From an uncultured Myxococcales bacterium (GTDB lineage: Bacteria > Myxococcota > Myxococcia > Myxococcales > Myxococcaceae), in contig CALJKW010000009.1 in the NCBI GenBank assembly GCA_937980205.1, positions 1 through 64,000 on the forward strand: a stretch of 64,000 bases of DNA, written 5' to 3'. The translations under genes and the position numbers were made by a program. The notes under the pieces were generated by a model. It searched no databases. It was not told the origin of the DNA and was given only the letters and a program-made list of their open reading frames with translations. Below, piece after piece: positions 33,045-40,615 of this stretch (position 1 is the first letter of the stretch; every line of letters starts with the position of its first letter).

Positions 33045-33073
33045 CCTCGGCCCCGGGGTTCTTTACCGCCGAC

Positions 33074-35725
33074 CTAATACTCGGCGCGCACGCCCAGAAA
33101 CGGCCGGAACGGCAGGTGAGCGATCGGCGACAGCACGGGCGGAAGCGCGCTCGCGCCGGTCGAGTACAGGTACGTGAACACGTTGGTGTTGTTCGTGATG
33201 TTCATCGCCTCGAGGTACACGGCCGACTTCACCGGCCCGATGTTGAAGCGGTACTCGCCGCGCACCGAGACTTCGTAGAACCACGGGTACCGCTCGGCGT
33301 TCGGCGGCCCGAACTCGGGAGACCACGCCGGGCAGAACTTCGTCGTGTCGGGCGTCGGAAGCTGCCCGGTGTCGCAGTCGACGTTGATCTGATTCCACCC
33401 CGACACCGAGGTCACCGGCCGGCCCGAGCGGATGCTGAAGCGCGCCGTGAACAGCCAGTGGTCCGTCGGCGAGAACGAGACGTTCGCCGCCGCGGTGAAC
33501 TGCTGATCCCACGGAGTCGGGTACGTCTTCTGCCGCGTCGCGAGCGGGTTCGTCCGCTCGGCGCTCAAGAGGCCGACGGACAGCCCGTAGAAGAAGTACC
33601 GCGCACGGCCGAGCACCAGCAGGTCGGCGCCGCGCGCGAAGCCGGTTCCGCCGTTCACGAACACCGGCTCTCCGCGGGCGCGGCGCGCGTCGACGTCGGC
33701 CTTGTTGTCCGGGTTCACCACGAGCTGATCGAGGAACTTCGCCCACACCTCGAGGCGGACCAGCGCCTCGATCGGCAGCGGCTGCTCGAGGCCGGCGACG
33801 ATCTGGTAGCTGCGCTCGGGAGACAGCTTCGGGTTGCCGTACGTCGGGTCGAGCATCAGCGGGTACTGCACCGGCTGCAGCGCCACCCCCGTCGACAGCT
33901 TCAGCACCGTCGAGATCGGCGACGTCCACGCCGCGGCCACCCGCGCCGAGCCGCTGAACGTGTTCGAGACCGTGTCGAGCTGCGCGCGGCCTCCCGCCTC
34001 GACCGTGAACGACTCGACGGGCCGGAACGTGTGCTCGGCGTACGCCGCGAAGAGGTTGCGCGTGAGGTCGGGGCGAATTCTCAGGTACGGCTCGTAGTTG
34101 TTCACGCCCGGCAGCTGCGCCCACGTCGAGATGAAGGTCGAGTTGGGGACGTCGCCTTCGAGGTGCAGGTTCCGGTGCGAGTACTGCAGGCCGGCCTGCA
34201 GGCGGTTCTTCACCGTCGCGAAGACGCCGTCGGCGCGCAGCACGAAGTCTCCGCGTCGCGCGTTGTTCGTGAAGATCTGTCCGAGCATCGGCCGGTCGGC
34301 GCCCGGCAGCGTCTGCCCCGACTCGGTGTACGAGGTGTCGAACGTGTAGGAGGCCTGGAACGTGAGGTTGCTGTCGCCGCCCATGTCGATCTTGTGCTGC
34401 AGCGACGCGAGGTGCAGGCGGTTGAACAGCTTCAGGCTGCCGACGAAGTCGAACAGCACCTGCTCCCCCGGGCTGATCTGCAGGTTCAGCCCGTCGGCGG
34501 TGAACATGTACGTCGCCATCGTGTTGTGACGCCCGCGGCGGAAGTTGATGCGCACCAGCGCCTCGGTGATCTCCGGCGCGAAGAAGTTCGAGCCGACGAC
34601 CTTCGCGGCGCGCAAGACGGCGAAGTACGCCTCGAAGTAGCTGCGGCGGAACGACACGACCGCCGACAGGCCGTCGATGAACAGCGGCACGTCGGCGCGC
34701 AGCATCGCCGTCTGCATCGAGAGGTCGGCGATCAGGTGCGGCTTCTTCGTCTCGCCCGTCGCGTAGTGAATCTCGAGCGCTCCGGAGAGCGTGGGCTCGA
34801 AGCGCGCGGGAACTCCGCCGGTGTAGAACTCGGCGCTGTCGAGCATCTGCGGGTTGAACACCGAGAGGAACCCGCCGAGGTGGTACGGGTTCGCGAGCGG
34901 AACACCGTCCAGATAGAAGATGACCTCGTCGGGCCCGCCGCCGCGCACGAACAGCGTTCCGAGCAGGTCGGGGTCGGCCGCGACGCCCGGCGCCTGCTGC
35001 GCGACGCGCGCGACGTCTTCGTAGGCTCCCACCGTGCGATCGAGGTCGGCCTTCGTGATGGTGAACTTCGACACCTGCGGCGTCTTGTCGGGCTCCGGCA
35101 CCGGCGGCAGCAGGCGGCTGCCCTCGACGCGCGTCTCGTACTGCGTCTCGTTCGGCAGCTTGTAGCGAACGCGCGTGGTGAGGCCCGACTTGAACAGCTC
35201 GGGGAACGCCTTCTCCGCCTTGCCGGCCTTCGTGACGCGCACCCAGCCGTCACCGGCGGGCAGCTCTTCGAAGGTGAGGCTGAAGAACCCGCTCGAGTCG
35301 GTGAGCACCTCCTTGCCGCCGTACGCGACCTTCGCGCCCTCGAGCGGCTCGCCGAGCTCGCCGACCACGTTGCCCTCGAGCGTCCACGGCTGCAGCGGCG
35401 GCACGAAGTCGGCCGACAGCTGCACGATCGACGCGACCGGCTTCCCGCCCATCATCGCCGGCGTGAAGCTGCAGCGCTTCGCCGACGCGAGCGCCGCCTC
35501 GTCGAACGCCGGCGCCAGCGACTGGAAGACCTCGGTCTTCGTCACCGCGCCCTTCTCGTCGAGCGTCACGTTCAAGATGACGCGGCCGCCGACGCCGCTG
35601 CTGCGCTCGCTCGACGGGTAGTCGGGCGGCCCGGGGCACTCGGCCTTGGGAGGCACCAGCGCCTCAGGCCCAGGCTGCTGGGACTCGGCTTGCGACAACA
35701 GCAGCGCGACGAGCAGTGCGGTCAC
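33074..35725 (-). CDS. TonB-dependent receptor with N-terminal TonB C-terminal-type domain
   Basis: An 883-aa outer-membrane protein. After the signal peptide, residues about 30-110 form a TonB-C-like domain (YPSSERSSGVGGRVILNVTL, then AFDEAALASAKRCSFTPAMM GGKPV). Residues 115-165 are a carboxypeptidase-regulatory-like beta sandwich (LEGNVVGELGEPLEGAKVAY), and 215-330 the plug domain (VFVRGGGPDE-type block, here TLFVRGGGPDEVIFYLDGVP). A 22-strand barrel runs to the end (FLGVRAEY). It probably imports a large substrate; no cargo is evident. The start is a GTG. It is the only gene on its transcript and divergent from the lipoprotein hydrolase. Confidence 0.9.
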   Translation of the reverse strand: MTALLVALLLSQAESQQPGPEALVPPKAECPGPPDYPSSERSSGVGGRVILNVTLDEKGAVTKTEVFQSLAPAFDEAALASAKRCSFTPAMMGGKPVASIVQLSADFVPPLQPWTLEGNVVGELGEPLEGAKVAYGGKEVLTDSSGFFSLTFEELPAGDGWVRVTKAGKAEKAFPELFKSGLTTRVRYKLPNETQYETRVEGSRLLPPVPEPDKTPQVSKFTITKADLDRTVGAYEDVARVAQQAPGVAADPDLLGTLFVRGGGPDEVIFYLDGVPLANPYHLGGFLSVFNPQMLDSAEFYTGGVPARFEPTLSGALEIHYATGETKKPHLIADLSMQTAMLRADVPLFIDGLSAVVSFRRSYFEAYFAVLRAAKVVGSNFFAPEITEALVRINFRRGRHNTMATYMFTADGLNLQISPGEQVLFDFVGSLKLFNRLHLASLQHKIDMGGDSNLTFQASYTFDTSYTESGQTLPGADRPMLGQIFTNNARRGDFVLRADGVFATVKNRLQAGLQYSHRNLHLEGDVPNSTFISTWAQLPGVNNYEPYLRIRPDLTRNLFAAYAEHTFRPVESFTVEAGGRAQLDTVSNTFSGSARVAAAWTSPISTVLKLSTGVALQPVQYPLMLDPTYGNPKLSPERSYQIVAGLEQPLPIEALVRLEVWAKFLDQLVVNPDNKADVDARRARGEPVFVNGGTGFARGADLLVLGRARYFFYGLSVGLLSAERTNPLATRQKTYPTPWDQQFTAAANVSFSPTDHWLFTARFSIRSGRPVTSVSGWNQINVDCDTGQLPTPDTTKFCPAWSPEFGPPNAERYPWFYEVSVRGEYRFNIGPVKSAVYLEAMNITNNTNVFTYLYSTGASALPPVLSPIAHLPFRPFLGVRAEY

Positions 35726-35876
35726 CGGCTTAAGTGCCGACGGCGTATCACGGACTCAGTTCGACCCGAAGCTCCAGCAACAGCAGGTTCGACGGTTCAT
35801 TCCGCGCCAGCCAGGTGTCTCATGACCCCTGCATTCTAACTGCAGCTTGAGGTAGAAAGCCGCGCTCCCCATCGAG

Positions 35877-37133
35877 ATGAACCTCCGTACCCTGACCGTA
35901 CTCTCCCTGCTCGCGCACAGCGCCTGCATCGGCTTTCGCGTCCGCCAACAGAACGAAGAGCTCGGCCCCCTGAGCGAGCTCGAAGGTTTGGTCTCCGATG
36001 GAGACCTCACCGTCGAGAACGGCCGCCCCATCGTCGTCCTCCTCGTGCGCGAAGAGCGCGACGAGCAGGGCGTCGACCAGCAGCGCGTCTTCGCGAGCAA
36101 CGTCCTCTGGCGGCCCGGCCCGTTCCACTTCTACGCCAGCCCCGGCCGCTACTCGGTGCACGCGTTCGCGGATCTCAACTCGAACCTGCGCATCGACGAG
36201 GGTGAGCCGCGCGCCGTCGCCGCGAAGCAGGTCCTCCTGCGGGAAGGCAAGCTCTCCTCGCTGGTCGAGCTCACGCTCGGCAACGACCACGGCGTCAAGG
36301 CCGTCGCCTGGCAGCCGAAGCACGACGAGATCATCGGCGTCTACGACGAGCGGCTGCGCGAGCGCATGGGCCGCAAGGGAGGCTGGGCCCCCGGCGAGTG
36401 GCGCCGTGTGAACGGCGACGACCGCCTCTACCTGATGGAGCCGTTCGACCCAAACCGCATCCCCATCGTCTTCGTGCACGGCACCGGCGGCACGCCCGAA
36501 GACATGCACGCGCTCATCGAGAACGTCGACCGCTCGCGCTTCCAGGTCTGGCTGTTCTGGTACGCGTCGGGCATGCGCATGAACGTCTCGGCGCAGAGCC
36601 TGAAAGGCCTGCTCGACGAGTACCGCGTGCTGCACGACTTCTCGAACGTCATCGTCGTCGCCCAGTGCGTCGGAGGCCTCGTCGCGCGCGACGCCGTCGT
36701 CCAGCTGCAGGACCGCGATCACAAGTACACCGTCGGCGGGCTCGTCACCTTCTCGACGCCCTGGGCCGGCCACCGCATGGCCGAGAGCGGCACCAAGATC
36801 TCTCCGATGACCGTGCCTGCCTGGTACGACATGACCGAGGGCAGCGACTTCCAGAAGGCCGCGATCGCCACCGCGATTCCCTCGGTGCCGCACTACATGT
36901 TCTTCAGCTACGGCAAGGGCTCGGACGTCGGCGACGACGGCACCGTCGCGCTCACCAGCGAGCTCGAGTTCACGATGCAGCGCCGCGCCACCGAGGTCAT
37001 CGGCTTCTCCGAGACGCACATGGGCATCGTCACCAACCCCGAGTCTCTCGCCACGTTCAACGAGGTGCTCGGCAAGGTCGGCGAGCGCATCGCGGCCACC
37101 AAGGCCCACGGCAGCGGCACGTCGTCGCGCTGA
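35877..37133 (+). CDS. Lipoprotein alpha/beta hydrolase with Cys at the nucleophile position
   Basis: A 418-aa exported protein (signal to AHSAC, Cys17). An N-terminal beta domain (about 35-140, carboxypeptidase-regulatory-like, FHFYASPGRYSVHAFADLNS) precedes an alpha/beta-hydrolase domain. Within that domain lie the oxyanion motif HGTGG (201-205), the elbow VVAQCVGGLVARD with Cys264 where lipases have Ser, FSTPWAGH and a late His in SETHMGIV. The fold resembles lipase-like PGAP1/DUF676 proteins. Cys may act as nucleophile, as in dienelactone hydrolase, or the protein may be non-catalytic. Its stop directly abuts the convergent lipoprotein gene's stop. Confidence 0.85.
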   Translation: MNLRTLTVLSLLAHSACIGFRVRQQNEELGPLSELEGLVSDGDLTVENGRPIVVLLVREERDEQGVDQQRVFASNVLWRPGPFHFYASPGRYSVHAFADLNSNLRIDEGEPRAVAAKQVLLREGKLSSLVELTLGNDHGVKAVAWQPKHDEIIGVYDERLRERMGRKGGWAPGEWRRVNGDDRLYLMEPFDPNRIPIVFVHGTGGTPEDMHALIENVDRSRFQVWLFWYASGMRMNVSAQSLKGLLDEYRVLHDFSNVIVVAQCVGGLVARDAVVQLQDRDHKYTVGGLVTFSTPWAGHRMAESGTKISPMTVPAWYDMTEGSDFQKAAIATAIPSVPHYMFFSYGKGSDVGDDGTVALTSELEFTMQRRATEVIGFSETHMGIVTNPESLATFNEVLGKVGERIAATKAHGSGTSSR

Positions 37134-37679
37134 TCAGTACACGACGTCGAGCGACTTCTCTTCGCCCTCGGACAGGCAGCTCATCAGCGCCTTCTTGCCG
37201 AGGTTCTGCATCGTGACCTCGATGCGGAAGCACCCTTGAGGAAACGGCCCGATGCGCGCCATGCCCGAACGCCCGACGGGCGAGGAGGAGATGGGGAGAT
37301 CCGGCGCGATGACCTGGCCCTGAAGCTCGGGGTTGCCCGGCGCCGACACCTGCACGCGCGCGAACGCGCCCGGGCGGCCGGTGACGTCGCCGACCTCGGT
37401 GAGCTCGGTCGCGCGGACGCTCACGTCGACGAGCGCGACCTTCTTCGCAGTGGGCGCGATGAACAGCTGGTGCGCCCCGGGGTCGAGGCCCTCGATGCGG
37501 AACGCGCACGTCGAGTCGAGCGCGATGCGCGTCGACATGTCTCCGACGATGCCGACGATGCCCTCGTCGTCGCACTCGACCGCGCGGCCGCTGACGGCGC
37601 CGGTCAGCAGCGGGCGGTTGTCGAGCCCGCCGCACGCGGCCGCGAGCACCACGACGGCGCCGGCGAAGAGCGCGCGCAT
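37134..37679 (-). CDS. Lipoprotein, last gene of ECF-caspase operon
   Basis: A 181-aa lipoprotein (MRALFAGAVVVLAAACGG, Cys18) with a beta-rich domain: GRAVECDDEGIVGIVGD, IEGLDPGAHQLFIAPTAKK and ARVQVSAPGNPELQGQVIAP, resembling a carboxypeptidase-regulatory or transthyretin-like sandwich. No catalytic motif is seen. Its ATG shares one base with the stop of the caspase gene (TGATG), implying coupled translation and a joint role. Confidence 0.75.
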   Translation of the reverse strand: MRALFAGAVVVLAAACGGLDNRPLLTGAVSGRAVECDDEGIVGIVGDMSTRIALDSTCAFRIEGLDPGAHQLFIAPTAKKVALVDVSVRATELTEVGDVTGRPGAFARVQVSAPGNPELQGQVIAPDLPISSSPVGRSGMARIGPFPQGCFRIEVTMQNLGKKALMSCLSEGEEKSLDVVY

Positions 37680-39307
37680 CAGAACCGGTACCCCAGGCCG
37701 GCGTAGACCGAGAAGAAGCCGAGCGCCTTGCTGTCGCCGTCGATCGACATCACGGCGAGCATCATCCGCGCGCGCGCCGACACCTCGAAGTGATCGAGGA
37801 ACAGCACCGCCGCCCCCACGGAGAGGCCCGGCATCGCGGTGATGACGTTCTGTGCTCCCACGTAGCTCTCCAGGTCGAAGGACCTGTTGAGCCAGAGGCC
37901 GGCCACCTCGGGGCCGCCGAACAGCTGCAACCACCCGCGCTGCCACAGGTAATCGATGCCCGCACTCGCGGTGATCAGCTGGTAGCGAAACGGAGCATTG
38001 GGGAGCAGCGTGTGGTTGCCGAAGCTGCCCGCGAAGCCCACGTGCACCGCGAGCGGAGCGTCGAACACGCGCTCGTAGCGGAAGCCCGCGCCCAGCGTCG
38101 GCACCGCGGGCAGCAGCGTCGCGCGGCTCGCGGAGTCGGCGAACCCGAACGCTCCGCCGACCAGCGTCACCGCGCGCCGCGGCTCGGCGCGGCGGATCAG
38201 CGTGTCGAGGTCGATGCGCTCGCCCTCTTCCACCACCACCGTGTCTTCGAACAGCGCCGCGCCGCCCTTCGTCAGCTCGACGCGCCGGCGCCCGGGCTGC
38301 ACCGCCGTGCCGCCGGGCAGCTCGGCCTTCGACTCGCCGTCGACTTTGAGCTCGAAGCCGTCGAGGCGCTGGCTGTAGCTGAACAGCTCGGGGTTGCCCG
38401 CGCGGCGAATGAGGCCGGAGAGGATGATCGGGTCGGCGCCGACCTCGAGGATCTCGGCCGACGGCCGCTGGCGGCCGTTCGTGAACGCGTACGTGCGGCG
38501 CCGCGCCCAATCGTGCGCCTCGGTCGCGGTGACCGCGCCGTCGAGGTTGCGGTCTCCGCTCGAGAGCGCCTCGATCAGGAAGTGCGTGTAGATGTCGTTC
38601 TCGAGCTGCTCGTCTTCGCGCGCCGTCTCGCCCCAGTCGCTCGCCGACAGCACGACCGAAGCGCGGCTCGCCTCTTCGAGCGGCGGTGCGTAGAACGACG
38701 CCTTCAGCGTGGCGAGCTCGGCCTCGACCTCGCGCGGCAACAGCGACTTGCCGCTGCCCGAGTGACACGTCGCCAGCACGAGCAGGCGGCGGCGCGACGG
38801 CAGCTCCTTGAAGCCGGCCTCGAGCGCCTCCATCGAGAGCGCCGTGGCGCTCGCCTTCTCGACGCGCGCGTCCGAGGTGACGAGGTAGCGCTTGAGCACG
38901 CCGCGCTCGTCGCGGGCGAGCGTGCCGTGCGCCGAGACGTAGACGACCACGACGTCGTCGGCGCGGTTCGCCTTCGCCGCGAGCGTCGAGATGGCGCCCA
39001 GCACGCCCGCCTTCGTGGTCGCCTCGCGGCCGGTCACCACCGCGACGTCGTCGAAGCGGCCGACCTTGGGGTTCATCAGCGCCGCGGCGAGATCGGTCGC
39101 GTCCTTCGCGGCGTAGCGCAGCGGCCGGTACGTCTCGTCGTCGGTCTGCTCGATGCCGATGAGCAGCGCGAAGCGCCGCGGCTCGTAGGCCTCGTCGAGC
39201 TTCTTCTGCTCGAGGTTCACCTTCACCAGCCCGCCCTTCTCGAGCGGACCCCTCACGCAGCCCACGGCCAGCGACCACAGCGCAACCGTGAGAGCCAGGC
39301 GCTTCAT
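37679..39307 (-). CDS. Caspase-family (C14) lipoprotein fused to a C-terminal beta-barrel
   Basis: A 542-aa exported protein. It has a lipoprotein signal (LAVGC, Cys17), then a caspase/metacaspase domain at about 45-300. That domain contains RRFALLIGIEQTDDETYRPL, RYAAKDATDL, the catalytic His127 in YVSAHGT and Cys181 in VLATCHSG. An intervening small beta domain (about 310-375, PEGA-like) is followed by about 165 residues of amphipathic strands ending in YAGLGYRF, whose terminal Phe is the usual outer-membrane barrel signal. The protease fold would thus sit on an outer-membrane anchor, facing the periplasm or outside. It is third in an operon after an ECF sigma factor and anti-sigma factor. 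Confidence 0.88.
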   Translation of the reverse strand: MKRLALTVALWSLAVGCVRGPLEKGGLVKVNLEQKKLDEAYEPRRFALLIGIEQTDDETYRPLRYAAKDATDLAAALMNPKVGRFDDVAVVTGREATTKAGVLGAISTLAAKANRADDVVVVYVSAHGTLARDERGVLKRYLVTSDARVEKASATALSMEALEAGFKELPSRRRLLVLATCHSGSGKSLLPREVEAELATLKASFYAPPLEEASRASVVLSASDWGETAREDEQLENDIYTHFLIEALSSGDRNLDGAVTATEAHDWARRRTYAFTNGRQRPSAEILEVGADPIILSGLIRRAGNPELFSYSQRLDGFELKVDGESKAELPGGTAVQPGRRRVELTKGGAALFEDTVVVEEGERIDLDTLIRRAEPRRAVTLVGGAFGFADSASRATLLPAVPTLGAGFRYERVFDAPLAVHVGFAGSFGNHTLLPNAPFRYQLITASAGIDYLWQRGWLQLFGGPEVAGLWLNRSFDLESYVGAQNVITAMPGLSVGAAVLFLDHFEVSARARMMLAVMSIDGDSKALGFFSVYAGLGYRF

Positions 39308-39314
39308 GGCGACT

Positions 39315-39986
39315 TCAGGGCCCGACGTCGATCTCGAGCTCGGCCGCGGAGCTTACTGCCTCGATGCGCAGCTTGAGAGGCCCCCGCTCTCCCTCGAGCG
39401 ACAGCCCGAGCAGCTGCCCGTCGCGCATGAGGTCATGTGTCCCACCTTCGAGCTGAACGGGCCCGAGCACCTCGCGCTTGCCGTTGCGGATCACCACCAG
39501 CTTGCCCGTCGCCGCGTCGGACGCGTGGTAGCGGATGAGCAGCGTGCCGCTGCCCGGCACCCGCTGGCCGCGCTCGACGCGCGTGAGCGCTCCGTCCGGC
39601 GACTTCACGACCGCCTGCAGCTCGAGCGCGAACACCGGAGCGCCCTTCATCCCCAGCTCCGTCTGCTCTCTCGGGCGGGAGACCAGCAGCGCCGCGCCGA
39701 GCACCGCGAGCAGCATCGCCGCCAGCGCGAGCACCCAGCGCCGCGACGAAGACGGCTTCGGGCGGATGCGCGCGTACGTCTCTTCCGCGCGCGCGTCGCT
39801 CGAGGCGACGGCCGGCGCCACCGACAGCAGCGCCGCGTCGGTCACGCCGTCGAGCAGCGGGTGCGCGCGCGCGGCGAGAAACTCCTCGCACACGTCGCAG
39901 CCTTGCGCGAGGTGCGCGTACAGCTCGGGCTCGGCCTTCGGCGACTCGAGCAGACGCCGGTAGCTCTCTTCGTTCAGGTGGCCCAT
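39315..39986 (-). CDS. Transmembrane anti-sigma factor (zinc-finger type)
   Basis: A 223-aa single-span membrane protein. The cytosolic N-terminus has the H-x3-C-x2-C zinc anti-sigma motif (HLAQGCDVCEEF, about 25-36). A membrane helix spans about 83-102 (WVLALAAMLLAVLGAALLV). The periplasmic part is beta-rich (RVERGQRVPGSGTLLIRYHA, DUF4384-like in appearance). Its start overlaps the ECF sigma gene's 3' end by 13 bases, the usual sigma/anti-sigma coupling. The periplasmic domain presumably senses an envelope signal. Confidence 0.87.
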   Translation of the reverse strand: MGHLNEESYRRLLESPKAEPELYAHLAQGCDVCEEFLAARAHPLLDGVTDAALLSVAPAVASSDARAEETYARIRPKPSSSRRWVLALAAMLLAVLGAALLVSRPREQTELGMKGAPVFALELQAVVKSPDGALTRVERGQRVPGSGTLLIRYHASDAATGKLVVIRNGKREVLGPVQLEGGTHDLMRDGQLLGLSLEGERGPLKLRIEAVSSAAELEIDVGP

Positions 39987-40552
39987 TTCGTCTCCAGCAG
40001 CCTGCGCAACAACACCCGCTTCACCCGCGCGCGAAAGCGCTCGAGGCGCATCGTCACCGCGCTCTTGCCGACGCCTTCGCGCTCGGCGATCTCTCGCGCC
40101 GACAGCGTGCCCTCGATGTAGAAGAGCCGCGCCGTCTCTTTTTCGGCGCCGTCGGGCAGCGCCGCGATGACGTCGCGCACGACCTGGGCGGCGGCCTCGA
40201 TCTTCAGCGACGCCGGCACCAGCTCGATGGGCTCGACGTCCTCGCGCTCGAGCGCGTCTTTCATCTTCGACGCCGTGTTCTTCCGCTCGACGGCGGTCAG
40301 CGCGCGGTTGCGGGCGATGGCGTACAGCCAGGGCTCGAACGCCGCCGGTTCCTTCAGCTGCGCCACGCGTCGAAAGGCTCTCACGAAGGTCTCCTGCACC
40401 ACGTCTTCCACTTCATCCGCGTCGAGGGCGGCGAACCCCGCACACAGACGCACCACACCTTTTCGGTAGGTCCGGTACAGCCACCGGTAGGCCGTCTCGT
40501 CTCCTGTGGCCGCCTTCTTCAACAGGCGAGCCAGCTCCTGCATGTCTTCCAT
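39974..40552 (-). CDS. ECF-type RNA polymerase sigma factor
   Basis: A 192-aa sigma-70 family factor with region 2 (YRWLYRTYRKGVVRLC, then DEVEDVVQETFVRAFRRV and PWLYAIARN) and region 4 (LSAREIAEREGVGKSAVTMR LERFR). Regions 1 and 3 are absent, as in ECF factors. It is first in the operon with the anti-sigma, caspase and lipoprotein genes, and likely activates that operon and perhaps the divergent cysteine-repeat gene, 63 bases away. ECF autoregulation is known for the class; its targets here are inferred. Confidence 0.93.
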   Translation of the reverse strand: MEDMQELARLLKKAATGDETAYRWLYRTYRKGVVRLCAGFAALDADEVEDVVQETFVRAFRRVAQLKEPAAFEPWLYAIARNRALTAVERKNTASKMKDALEREDVEPIELVPASLKIEAAAQVVRDVIAALPDGAEKETARLFYIEGTLSAREIAEREGVGKSAVTMRLERFRARVKRVLLRRLLETKWAT

Positions 40553-40572
40553 GACCCGGCGCTCGAAGGACC

Positions 40573-40586
40573 GGCCACCCGTGGCC
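40573..40586. promoter_or_regulatory. Inverted repeat in the ECF / cysteine-repeat divergent promoter region
   Basis: Perfect 6-bp arms GGCCAC / GTGGCC with two bases between, centred in the 63-base gap between the two divergent start codons. It may be an operator shared by both transcripts. I could not recognise a confident ECF promoter pair. Confidence 0.3.
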
Positions 40587-40615
40587 GATGCGTGAGCGTT
40601 CGGGTCTAAGCCGGC

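Noticed and set aside
27800..33060. The efflux block as an integrated mobile element
   Set aside because: It has no integrase, transposase or tRNA attachment site; only the flanking repeat pair hints at mobility, and that is kept as a finding rather than a mobile-element call.
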